This document shows, in pieces, positions 34,303-44,973 of a stretch of DNA of 64,000 nt. Within the stretch, counting starts at the first letter, position 1, and the number at the start of each line of letters is the position of its first letter. A model generated the notes under the pieces. The model did no database searches and was not told the DNA's origin. It worked only from the letters and a program-made list of their open reading frames with translations. The position numbers and the translations under genes are program-made. The DNA comes from Haliclona indistincta (lineage: Eukaryota; Porifera; Demospongiae; Haplosclerida; Chalinidae): NCBI GenBank assembly GCA_964017065.1, contig OZ024786.1, positions 10,235,047 through 10,299,046 of the forward strand, written 5' to 3'.

Positions 34303-36148
34303 AGCCTCAATTTAAAAATCAACTTCTCAGGTGAAGAGAAATCAACAACATAATGTCTCAATGGAACACATTCATTGACTGAGTCTGTCCGTAGTGATTT
34401 AGGTAGACAATGTTTCAAAGCTTGTCTCTTCAGTCAACATCGCATAGAATCAGTCAACAATACACTGAAATCAGTTTGTTGTTGTCAATGCCGTCAGAAT
34501 TGATCTAGAATAAGTGAAAACACTAGTTAATCCAGTACAATAATTCTAGTAGTTAAAGGTGTGTAAACAGTGTTAAATATCATTGTGGTAGTTAGTTAAC
34601 AAAAATGACGTGCTAATGGAGGAAAATCTATACTGAATGATGAACCAAGGCATGAACCATAGAACAGAGATTCAGAGCATAAAGAATCCTGGTGATAGGC
34701 ATAGCTAGAGTATAGGTACTGAAGGACACGCACTTAAGTTTGAGTCACTTTTCTGTATGAAAGCATGTACAGGCCTTAGGGAGTAGAATAAAACTGAAAT
34801 ACCACTAGTGATCGAGTGAATGTGCATGACCAGATTCTTACAGAGGCTATTTATGCAACATACCGTCCAACTACGCCTGTACTACAGTAAATGACGTACA
34901 GCTCATGATAATGCTGAAGAAATCCTGAAGCTGAAGGAATCATAGCCTTATCGATAACAGCTCACGATCGTAGTAGCGCTATCGCTGACCTGCCCTGCCA
35001 TGATCGCCATCTTAATGTAGGCGTTACTACCACACCTTTCATTCTAGCAGGATGTGGTCTTAACCAATGGTTATGCAGGTCCACCGCAGCGCAGTATAAC
35101 CCAGGATAACTAACGTAGTAAGTTATTCGGTAGTTGCACCGTAGTTATACTGTACAAGTTATACCGTGTGCAGAATTCCCCAGGGTAACCTAGTTATACT
35201 GAACAGTGGAAAACCACGGGTAACCATCCTTTTCTTGTAGTGATAATGGCGATAAGCACAAATATATTATTAATCACATCGTGCCTGAAATTATTATACT
35301 TCTCTCAGTATTGCTGACAGTGAGTGGTGTCCTGTCAGCAAGACTGACAAGACAAGTTTAGTTTACTGGCTTGGTTCATCATGTGGTTAGCCAAGTATCA
35401 TGCACTGATGAAAAGATCGACAAGAATATAATTTTTATGAAATTTACCAGGAGGTAGCACAAATTTTAACATGCTTGTGAATCATATGCAGTATATACCA
35501 GGCCTTCATTGAAGAAGGCCTGAGTACAAAGCTAGCTTTTTACACCATCAATAATTTCATAGACATGCACTCAATCATATTAGAGAGAGGTACTATAATA
35601 TAGTACCGAAAAAGAGATACTAAAAGCCTGGTCACAAGCTACGCTAACCACTAGACACACTGTACCTGTTACTGGTAAGATGTATTTGTCTCTCAACGAA
35701 ACTGACAGCGTTTGGTGATTGCTACTCTCTAGAGCGACTATGATATCATTCCACGAGGCATCAGGTGTCGAGTTTAGCCAATACTGGAGCATATCAATCC
35801 TCCATCGTTGTACTCCTTCCAGTGGAGACAATTTCTGGATCTCTTGTAGCTTATTGGGATGAATTCTCAAAGCCACACCCAGAGAATACCAGTCGTTCAT
35901 GTTTTTTAATTCAGTTGTCAACTGGAAGATGGTTGGGGCTTGAACGTCTGTGTACAATAAATCATTGTGGAAGCATAGATATGGTGGAAGGTTCAAGGTA
36001 AGACCACGTACACATAGTGACAACTCGATATAGTGGATTTATACTCATGCACACTAACACGTTCAGAATCAAACAACACGGAATGTACATATGCTGCATC
36101 CATGAAGAACGCAAACAATATTGTAACTCCACTAATTATTAATCTATG

Positions 36149-36766
36149 ATACTACATAACCGGGATAAGAAACTGTGGCAATCTGGTGTCCCAGGAGTCC
36201 ATAATCGACTGCGCCTACGCACGTTTTTTTTCCGTTAAAAACAGTGGTTATACAGAGCTTAAATTATGATATTTACACAATGCAATGATCTACCTAACAA
36301 AAGATACTGTGAAAACAAACAACAAGCCAACAGATTTTGTACGGTTGTGTTCACAAAAGCAGGACCAAGAAATGTCTTCAACCGTCTCTGGTGCGAATCC
36401 AAAGCTATCAAGAAGCACAAAATGTGTATATTATTTTACACGCACCAGTACTCGAACTTTGACCAATAAACTAGGCAGGAACTACTCATGAAACTCAGGA
36501 ACTCATATACTCAGGAACTCATGGTGCACAACGCACTAAACTATTAATTTTACATCGCCACGCACACAGATTCACCCTTGTCGACCTCGACAGTCTTCGA
36601 CTAGGAGACAGTAGTAGGAAGAATCGAAACACGTCGAAAGAGTAAGTGCTAAAGCGAGCAAGCGTTCATACAAACTCCGCTTTCTTGGTGGTTCTTTGGC
36701 GAAACACGCTTGGGCACCGAGTCTCTTGCGATTGACAGTATCTTATCCCGGTTACGTGGTATTACT
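36149..36766. mobile_element. MITE in first intron of beta2
   Basis: Terminal repeats of about 28 bp include ACCGGGATAAGA and TCTTATCCCGGT. TAATCT lies at both flanks and may be the target duplication. The beta1 intron at this place is only about 50 nt, so the insert is clear. Confidence 0.65.
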
Positions 36767-37037
36767 AATCTTTGTTGTAACTCACTGTCAGACATTTTCC
36801 AGGTTATGAACCGCTAATAATCGTGAGATAAGTCGAGAGAGAGAGTCTCAGTCACAGCCCTGTTTTGTTTTTTGTTTGGGTCCCGCACATACCTTGAATC
36901 GTGCGTGGGCGTTACATGTAAGCCTACCTTGTCGCACTTGAGTGATTGTGGGTAGGCCTCGTTAGCAACACATGTTGTGGCCGCTTCAGATAAGACAAGG
37001 GACGCACACTTGGAACTCTTCACATATCCACATATTA

Positions 37038-38597
37038 GAGTAACACGGGGCTATTTCGTGACGGGGCTATTTCGCGTCACATACAAATCAATTGAGGAAG
37101 CCAAACTTACCTCCGGAATAAGCCCCGCTTGACTACCTTCGTACTTTCCGTCGTTACATTCGATACAGTTGTTTGCGAAGATCTTGCATAACGGAAGCGA
37201 AAGCGGAAGTAAGACATTGGCCAATCAAACGCACGTAGGCGTGACTAACTGAAGCTGTACACGTGACGAAAAGTGAATTTGATTGGCCAGCGTCACACTT
37301 CCGCTTTCGCTTCTGTTAGGCAAGATCTTCGCAAACAACTGTAGCAACGATTGTGAATGTCGAGCCTGGTACTGCTAACATGAGAATAGATTCCTCTATA
37401 CACTGGTACCAGACTCGTAGACCAATAGAAAGCGCTTGCGAGAAAAATAAGCGGGGAAAAACAATAATCATTAACAAAACGCTGGAGATTTGCGTGTTTT
37501 TTTGCTGTTCTGAGCGCTTTTTAGCTGGTTTTTGGCAGTTTTGTTGCAGACAAGGTAAGTATTCACTCATTTAAATAGTATGGTAACAAAAAAATGAACA
37601 GATTTCACGAAACCCTCGGCGTGTTGCACATTGTAGAGTTAGCTCCTTAGTTATGATTTGCAGAAGGAGCTTTGCAGCTAAAGCCAACCTGTTTGCTATT
37701 GAAACTGCACTGCTAACCAGAAGACAGCAAAGTGCTGACCACAAGTCAATGGAGACAAGGTGTGTCAAGTGGGCGTGACCGTGAACACTGAGTAGGTAGC
37801 CATTGCTCTTGGCTTTGATAGGCTTTTTCTTGAGATGTCTACGCACCCCCGAGCTGTCCTGCTGTTTAGGTGGAATCTACAAGTACCTATAGGTAGTCAA
37901 CTATGGGCGCCTTTGTTGTCAGAGAAGTCTAAGATGGCCGTCATGCAAGGTGAGCCAGCCATAACTCAAGAACGAAAGCACTTTAGCAAAATTCACAAGT
38001 CACATTGCAAGCCATTGTCGTGCTAAGCCTGTTCATACCTTTACCGAGTTTCGGAAGTGCGCGATGGTCTCTGCAGCTCATTGGACAGACAGACAGAATG
38101 AATGAATGACAAACTGAGTACCGTAACCCTCGCGCATGCGCCGAGGGTTAATAAGTCAAATCAAGAACAGAAAGCTCTGAGGTGCAGTATGGTACGTGCA
38201 GATGAAAGTCTCGCACTACGGTAACTCTTCCACCGTCCAGCCAATATAACCACAGCATTCTGATATCTGCGAGGCAGAATTAAGTATAACAATCAACAGT
38301 ACTAGTGATCTGCATCATGCATGCGTGCACTTACAGCTTTATCCATGATGCAATCCGTCTCGAAATATAGCCCCGGTGGTGTCGAAATAGCCCCAAGACG
38401 GCCGAGTGAAAAAACGGCTTGCTGTCCAATATTCTTACACTGTATCAGCATAAATTTAGATGCGAGCAGTTCGAATAAGACTGCTAATTCTGTAGGTGCA
38501 AGTAAAATTTGGATCCTGGGTACGCGAAAAGAGTTAGCAGCCAAGTAAAGTCGAACGAACGCTCTAACGCCAGTCACGAAATAGCCCCGAGTTACTC
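37038..38597. mobile_element. 1.56-kb TIR element with TA flanks
   Basis: Ends GAGTAACACGGGGCTATTTC and the complement of GAGTAACTCGGGGCTATTTC are flanked by TA. An inner inverted repeat (37155-37356; ACAGTTGTTTGCGAAGATCT arm) may be a separate insert. Short open frames inside are not recognisable. TA flanks suggest the Tc1/mariner group, with low certainty. Confidence 0.7.
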
Positions 38598-38599
38598 TA

Positions 38600-38712
38600 G
38601 CCTCGTCCCCAGGCCCCGCCTCCCAAAGCTGAGGAGAGGGCCTGGTACACATTGTATGCGCATGCGTTCATTGTGCACCAGGCTCTATATCGAGAGCCTG
38701 GGGACGAGGCTA
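38600..38712. mobile_element. 113-bp MITE
   Basis: Inverted ends GCCTCGTCCCCAGGC and GCCTGGGGACGAGGC are flanked by the direct repeat CGAGTTACTCTA (38588-38599 and 38713-38724). The duplicated flank includes the end of the 1.56-kb element, so this MITE arrived later. Confidence 0.8.
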
Positions 38713-38894
38713 CGAGTTACTCTACTGATGCGAAATCCAGGTGATTATATAAAAGGGAATATTTAGTTTACAGCAGCATACAAAAAGGAAGTGCAGTAGA
38801 CAGATAAATTAGGCAAGTGCGCATGGTACAGTGCCAGTTATGTAAAATATCGAACACAATTGCATGATGACCATGACTATACAAGTTATCATCG

Positions 38895-38935
38895 TACACA
38901 CTGCTGCAGGTTCTCTGTTACCAGGCTAGGATCTA
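38895..38935 (+). pseudogene. Remnant of cupin second exon
   Basis: CAGGTTCTCTGTTACCAGG matches the start of the cupin exon at 23921-23940, then similarity stops. The MITE at 38961 follows closely. The final cupin exon at 40648 may once have belonged to this copy. Confidence 0.4.
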
Positions 38936-38960
38936 TTCCACACTGCCATAATTATACTCC

Positions 38961-39497
38961 TAGTCTCGCGGGCCAGACGTTCTGGGGGAACGTCTGGTCA
39001 CTAAGGCCAGGTTTCTGTGAGCGACGCCAACATTCCGGCGCGCCCTCATAAGCAATCAATTGCGTGGGTTTTCACGTGACTACGGGGCGCGATTGCGCAT
39101 GAAGCTGTTTACAGAGCTTTTTAGCTGCCAAAACTGGCGTGTTCGTCGTGAAAAGTCTTACAAGCGACGGCAAATACCTGCTACTCGTTGTTCTCGAGGC
39201 TGCTGACGGTATATTGTATGTGATTCATGTTCACGCAATGGTTCTCTTGTTGTCTCGTGACTGCTCCAGCGATCATGAACATCGCGATTGTAGCCAACCA
39301 GGTTGGTATTGCTCTAGGAAGAGTTTTAGCATGCTAAAAGCCTGTTAACATGCTACACGCTTGCTAACTAGACTGGTGACGTCGACTAAAACACGTGATT
39401 TCAAGCGTGACGTGTCGTTTGCTTACATTCCATTGTGCCACGAAAACCTGGCCTTAGTGACCAGACGTTCCCCTAGAACGTCTGGCCCGCGAGACTA
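38961..39497. mobile_element. MITE with 10-bp target duplication
   Basis: Ends TAGTCTCGCGGGCCAGACGT and complement are flanked by ATTATACTCC at 38951-38960 and 39498-39507. Each end also contains an internal hairpin (CCAGACGTTC and GAACGTCTGG). The ends run inward to AAGGCCAGGTTT. Confidence 0.8.
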
Positions 39498-39634
39498 ATT
39501 ATACTCCCTACGAAGCATGCATAATTATGGAGTTTTCATAGAAAATTTGTCAAAGTGAAACAGTATATAGATAATGAGTTAGGATACATAGCTAATTAAA
39601 ACAATTGCACTTGATCTGTATATGATGTGCTTCA

Positions 39635-40015
39635 TGACATTGAGTTCACTGGATATTGATAATAATTATGTTAGTACTGTGTGATCACCAATTGGTATAA
39701 GAACTGCTGCTGTGACACATCGCATTACCATTGTATTGATAGAGTCACATCTTTCTCGAACATCTTTGAGTCGCAACCAATCACCATCTTTATGAACACC
39801 CAAACTAACAAATTCGTTCTGTATACTCTAAGAATCAACAGTTTAAACATAATAATATCTATTCATGATGCAATATTCTAACTACTTACACAATATCCAT
39901 GCACTGTGAAGAGGCAACTGCATGGTCCTGACAGGTCAGTTGCTCTCACTAGGAATCTCTCATCTATCCTACCTCTCAGCACCTCTCTGACTCCTCCTTA
40001 CTGAGTTGTCTGCTG
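39635..40015 (-). pseudogene. Decayed SH2b remnant
   Basis: Both halves of the second SH2 domain are recognisable by alignment: the 3' half at about 39640-39835 and the 5' half at about 39895-40010. Indels (for example near 39910 and 39985) break the frame. It shows that the array once had another gene between beta2 and beta1. The stretch 40020-40480 holds nothing recognised. Confidence 0.6.
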
Positions 40016-40488
40016 AATTTCAACTACTGAGAGGGAATGCAGTTTTTTTATTATAGTAGGCTAAATAAATGACCAATGAAATAATGATTATGTTTTCAGA
40101 AGTGCATTAAAACGTCAGACGTTGTAGATCTTATCGTTTATTTTCAAAGTCCTTTGAACCCTGCTTTAACAGGCTTTGATGCTATTATTCTTTTTAATTA
40201 AAAACCAGTGAATTTTTTCATGTAAAATTGTCTTTGACAATAAGACTAAAGCCTAAATTTGACAGTCAATAAGGGACTCATGACATCAAAAGTAGTTGCA
40301 TGGAGACAATATTACTAGACAGCATTAGCTTAGTGGTGTATTTATTATTAATAATTTTTGTATTTTAATATTAAAGCACTAGATGCTAACCATTAATTTT
40401 CACCGACATAAGAGCCATTAAGAGATGTTGATTTTTCAAGATATTGTTACCATGCACATGTGCATCACCCTCAACTGGTATTTACCCC

Positions 40489-40627
40489 TCTCTCTCTCTC
40501 TCTCTCTTTCTAGATCTCTCTCTCCCTCCCTCCCTCCCTCCCTCCCTCCCTCCCTCCCTCCCTCCCTCCCTCCCTCCCTCCCTCCCTCCCTCCCCCCCTC
40601 TCTCTCTCCCTCTCTCTCTCTCTCTCT
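40489..40627. repeat. (CT)n and (CCCT)n tract
   Basis: Low-complexity pyrimidine tract just before the cupin exon. Pro/Ser/Leu open frames through it are artefacts. Confidence 0.95.
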
Positions 40628-40647
40628 ACTCATTGGTATAACAACAG

Positions 40648-40943
40648 GTGCAATAGGTCTATTATCTCAGATAGTTCCCAGCACTGGTATGATGTTTAGA
40701 GAGACTCCACCTTCATATAATTTCTCATGGCACAATGCTCAACGGCGACAGTACATAGTCAACCTTGATGCTGATGTTGAGATCACTGTGAGCAGTGGAG
40801 AGACTAAAGTTATCAGACAAGGAGAGGTGCTCTTTGTAGAGGACACACATGGTAAACTGCATGTGTACATAGTTGATTGTGACACTGTAATGTTGTTTCA
40901 GGGCAAGACAGGTATTTTTGATTTTAGTCTTGTCTCCACTTGA
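40648..40943 (+). CDS. Cupin domain final exon
   Basis: After an AACAACAG acceptor, the exon reads GAIGLLSQIVPSTGMMFRET, then WHNAQRRQYIVNLDADVEIT and GETKVIRQGEVLFVEDTHGK. This is the small-barrel cupin pattern (RRQYIVNL, G-x-V-x-x-VEDTHG). The open frame runs to a stop giving FSLVST. A possible 50-nt intron (40852-40901, GTAAAC to TTTCAG) would instead give EDTHGQDRYF and stop, which looks more like usual cupin ends. Upstream exons of this copy are missing or only a remnant (38895). It faces the 3' end of beta1. Confidence 0.6.
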
Positions 40944-41414
40944 TGTGCTAGCTAGTGTTAGTTTAGAAAAAAACTGCACTGTTGCAGAGCAACTCACTGT
41001 CACTGAGTGCACATAGTGAAGAGAATAGAAGCCAAAGAGCATGCATGCTACTATCAAGAAATCATCGAGACCTACCCGTCGAAGAAGTGTGTAACTGTAA
41101 ACAGCAAAATCCTGATGCTATCATCCAAAAAAGGTTTCATGATCCAAAAGGAGGAAATAATTATGTTGATTATGCCCTGTGTTTAGTCTCGCAACTCTCA
41201 CCTAGTCACCTTTCAGATCACAGCACATGTTAGTGAGAGTATAGTAGTAATCAACATACCCTAGCAGTGGTAGACAGCATATTCCTGTGTCAAACGGCAG
41301 CCATGTTGGATTTGACCATTGTATTGTGAAAATACAGAGTTGCACGCTCCCTTGATCACTTCGTGGTCCTAGTGACTTTGTTACTAGATATTACAGGGCT
41401 GATTAATACATTTA

Positions 41415-41473
41415 TTATTCTTCATCTGTATCATCCATTGCAGGTAAAGGACACTTCTCAAGGTCAGTAGGTG
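41415..41473 (-). other. Possible alternative acidic last exon of beta1
   Basis: The frame reads PTDLEKCPLPAMDDTDEE and stop, with AATAAA overlapping the stop codon. Same situation as at 5171-5229. Confidence 0.35.
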
Positions 41474-41896
41474 CTAGAATGAGACACTCACTGTTCATTC
41501 TACTTAGAACCATCTACTTACTATAGAACAATGAACAATGTCATTTTGTTTAAAAAACACTTTTTAACAAAAATTTGCCGAACAGAAAAAGAAGCACACT
41601 ATTTATAATAATTTGATGAGTGCACTGGATATCGAAAATGTACTAGTACTATCTGATCATCAATTGGTATAGGAACTACTCCAGTGAGATGATCCATCAC
41701 TAATGTGTTGATAGAGTCATATCTTTCCCTTTCTCCTTCAAAATGTAACCAATCAACATTTCTATAAACACACAGACTGACCACCTTCCTCTGTACCCTA
41801 AAGAACAACAAACAACTAACACACACACAGTGATGATAATGTATAGTGTATTAATGTCAACTCAAACACTGACAAAATTTTTGACTAATTGAATTA

Positions 41897-42577
41897 CAGT
41901 GAAAACTGCTGATTAAGGTGGCGATACACGCTTGCTCATTAATTATTCATGAGTTGCAAGCAAAATATTATGCGGACACTGTATCAAGACGAAACGCGCT
42001 ACAATGGCGCAAAGACAAGTAACAGAGGCGCCAAGGACTGTTCTTCTGCAGCACCGACCACAAAGCACATCGTTGAATTTTTCGAGTTTCTGCGTCAACT
42101 TTTGTCTCAGCCTTGCCAGAGAAACACGAAAAAACACCGCCAATCGATGGTTGTACATCCAACGGAGGGCCATTCCTAGTCTGCAGATGTCCTGATAAGC
42201 TAGCGCTGAGAAATGACACGATATGTTAAAACTCAAGGGCGATCCCGCGCCTTCTTCGAGCCATAAATCTCAAACTACTTCTTTTTCGACAATATTTTTA
42301 GTCACTGGCCCTGCCCATGCCTTTGTAGAACCGAGAAAACCTGGTCACACGGTCCGCTGAATAGAGCTGATCGAAAACTTTGACGCAGAAAAAGTCCACC
42401 AGTACCGAGTCTCAAGTAAACCGCGAGCCAACCACATGCAGCTGTATTAGTACATACATGGGGCTAGACCGCCTAACAATATTCACAGAGGCCACATGAT
42501 GATATTCAATTGTGATCTTAATATAGAAGTGGTCTTATTAAAATGTACACAAATGGTCCTTAAGACAGGTTTTACTG
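41897..42577. mobile_element. pogo/Tigger-like element 2
   Basis: Ends CAGTGAAAACTG and the complement of CAGTAAAACCTGTCTTAAG are flanked by TA. The empty site is seen in paralogues (ACTAATTGAAATTACTATA). No transposase frame is seen. Confidence 0.65.
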
Positions 42578-42914
42578 TATTAAAAAGTTTATTATATGAT
42601 TTGATAAGTTCGCACTATGCAGTATGGCATTTGCGTCAGATTAAAATAATTAATTTTATTACATTGACTTACACAATATCCACAGTGAATAGGTGACTGG
42701 GACCTGACAGTCTCACTAGGAAAGTCTCATCTATCCTCCCTCTCAGCAACCTCTCTGATTCCTCCTTACTGAGCTGTCTGCAAAGCCATGTGCTCTCATC
42801 ATGGTGAGGGTAATGCTTGGGAACTAGTGATGCCACATCACTGAATGTGTAATACTGAGGAGGTTAAATAACATGTAGTGATTATTATCAGAAGCTAAAC
42901 ACCAAAATTTAAAA

Positions 42915-43275
42915 CTGGAGTTCTAGTGAACACATACCCGTGTGCTGAGCTAAGATCTACAAAGCTAGTACACAACTACTCCAGCATTACTGCAACAGTC
43001 CATAGAGAGCACCTGATGACAGTACATGTGAGATTGAATGCAGGCCAGGATGACGACATGGATGGATATAGGAGGTTGGGTGACACACTCACATTATAGG
43101 AGGTTGGGTGTCGTGTGAAAACGTCTTCACACGACTATAAGTTCAGTGAAAAAGCTGCAGTGAGTGTTTTCGTGGAGAGTTTTGAGCGATAAGACGCATA
43201 CAGGCGTGTTTTTTGACGACACATATATACGTACATACGAAGACATGCAAATAACCCTCCCGTGTATCGTGCACG
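42915..43275. repeat. Array-intron repeat in beta1
   Basis: It lies in the SH2a-SH2b intron and starts TTCTAGTGAACACATACCCG. It is internally deleted compared with 49255-49700 and ends GTGCACGGGTAAC. Confidence 0.75.
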
Positions 43276-44330
43276 GGTAACAAATGGCTATAACAGACAA
43301 TACCATTACACATTGAATCAACACTATTCTCTAAACATTTGCCTCTCAGTACTTGCAGGTATTAGTTTTTTCGTATGGCATCTTGATAGTAGGTACCTGT
43401 ACGTAGCTAAAATCAAGCTTCAATTTGGAATTAAATTCACAAAAATTCAAATACTAAAATCGAATGATTGGAAAAGTACAATTTACACACTCACTCGTAT
43501 GATAGTGGGAATATCTGATGGTAGGTTAGCAAGAGTATCTCTACAGATAGTGAGAAGTGATAAACACAAACAACATTACCGATAGCTCACTTGTTAGGAA
43601 ATAGTCGATTGGTCAGTGTAACTGATGTTGTTCCTTCATTCATAGTAAACCCTGTTCTTGAGAGAACTGCTACACAGTGTTCAACTGATGTGAATATTTC
43701 ATCATTGACTGATCCATAGTAGTGTCCTCTTTTGTTAATTGCTACATGCTCAACCCTACCATTGACACTGTACAAACAATAAACACCAGTTACCATGGTG
43801 ACATGTACTACTCACACAACACTGATAACATGTGTGTTGATTGATGATGATGATGGATCAGTAACAGGTTCCCCACTCCTCCTTCTGACGAGAAAGCTTC
43901 CGTCTGGTTTATAAGTCAAGATATACTCAGCCTCCTCTCCTGTGATCTGCCATATTGAGCTGGAGGGCTCACTCTGGGTATGTTGACAACCATTATGTAC
44001 TATACCATCATCAGTAACACCATCACTCACAGCACTTGAGTGTGTCATACTCTTCATCACATCCTCAGCTGCTGTGGGTAGGAAACACTCATGACCCATG
44101 TGCACAGTATGACTGCAACACAGACACATATACAATGTATTACCATACCTTGAGAATCAGATCCCCTCAAGAAGTCTGTGATTTGAAGCAAGAGCAGCAT
44201 ATTTGTATTTAGTAATAAATCTACTTTCAACTCACCTTTCAACTGAAGTGCAATGGTTAGTTGAAGTACAAGATCTTTCACAAGTGATATCTGATGATCA
44301 AAATCTAAAGTGACACAGTTTCTATGATAA

Positions 44331-44973
44331 CTTAGAGTATAGCTCAATGTTATTGACCAATCAGATTTATTAGATCCGAGGATCTATTTGCTGTAGAGAC
44401 CATCCGCAAACCGGGATAGAGTCCATCCGCGAACAGATAGAGTCCTTCCGCGAACAGATAGACCACAGTTTGGGGGAGTGGCCTGGAGGCGAGGCTAATT
44501 CATAACAAGCCATAAAATTGTTATTACAGGCACACGTGATGTGAGGCCTTGTACACGTGTGAGCGTGAGTGAGTTCCAGAAACGACCTTCTTGTAGCGTC
44601 AGAAAGCCACTAGCAGACGCGAAAGCGATGGCGGAAGGACGGTAGGAGACGAGACAGAGTACCAGCAAAGTGTAACAAGACAAGGGAAACCGTTTAGCGA
44701 CGTACTCTAGCTAAACTCGCCTGTGTTTTCCATCGCTGAATTACGGCCGTGTTCTTCACAAAACATTTTGCTCAGCGTCGAAAATTCCTTGGTTGGATAG
44801 CAACGGTTGCTATACTCTAAGCCGGTTAGAGACCTCGGCCAACGGGATCTACGCGGTATAGAAACCCTCGCGTCGCCATAGAACCCTCGCGCTACGCGCT
44901 CGGGTTCTATATGGCTTCCTTTCGGGTTTCAGGCTATCCCGCGTAGATCCCTTGGCCTCGGTCTCTAACCTAT
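44331..44973. mobile_element. Two adjacent insertions in a short beta1 intron
   Basis: Part 1 (44331-44821) has ends CTTAGAGTATAGC and GCTATACTCTAAG. Part 2 (44824-44970) is a hairpin with arms GGTTAGAGACC..GGCCAA and an inner CTCGCGCTACGCGCTCGGG core. Paralogues have an intron of about 50 nt here, so both parts are insertions. Translation of the flanking exons is not affected. Confidence 0.7.

Larger units (their letters stand above)
31465..35242. mobile_element. CACTA (EnSpm)-like element, nonautonomous
   Basis: Ends are CACTACGTAAAAAGATGGTA and the complement of CACTACAAGAAAAGGATGGT, flanked by ATA at 31462-31464 and 35243-35245. CACTA ends with 3-bp duplication define this superfamily. 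Subterminal zones of about 300 bp (31480-31780 and 35050-35235) are filled with inverted copies of units such as GGTTATAC, GGATAAC and ACCACGG. No transposase frame is seen. Inside are a 113-bp tandem repeat and composite foldback copy 2. It sits in an intron of beta2. Confidence 0.85.
24323..36795 (-). pseudogene. beta2: Death / unknown module / tandem SH2, one frameshift
   Basis: Exons: 36786-36795, 35666-35947, 28668-28763, 27010-27683, 26904-26958, 26813-26839, 26466-26737, 26241-26417, 26145-26190, 24720-24910, 24323-24521. They sum to 2029 nt; without one 4-nt insertion (CATG at about 26639-26642) the frame would be 675 codons. The insertion truncates SH2a. The same SH2a reads FLVCERKG, so the phosphotyrosine-binding arginine is cysteine. 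The Death domain (MNDWYSLGVALRIHP, RWRIDMLQYWL) is beta type, but the linker exon (DVQDCS) is of the kind seen in alpha genes. SH2b has FLLR with the arginine kept. The intron 28764-35665 holds a CACTA-like element and piggyBac-like MITE; intron 1 holds a 0.6-kb MITE. It may be a recent pseudogene, or the indel may be an assembly error. Confidence 0.65.

Noticed and set aside
40425..40640. Ser/Leu/Pro-rich N-terminus fused to the cupin exon
   Set aside because: It reads through (CT)n/(CCCT)n; a splice acceptor at 40647 explains the real exon start.
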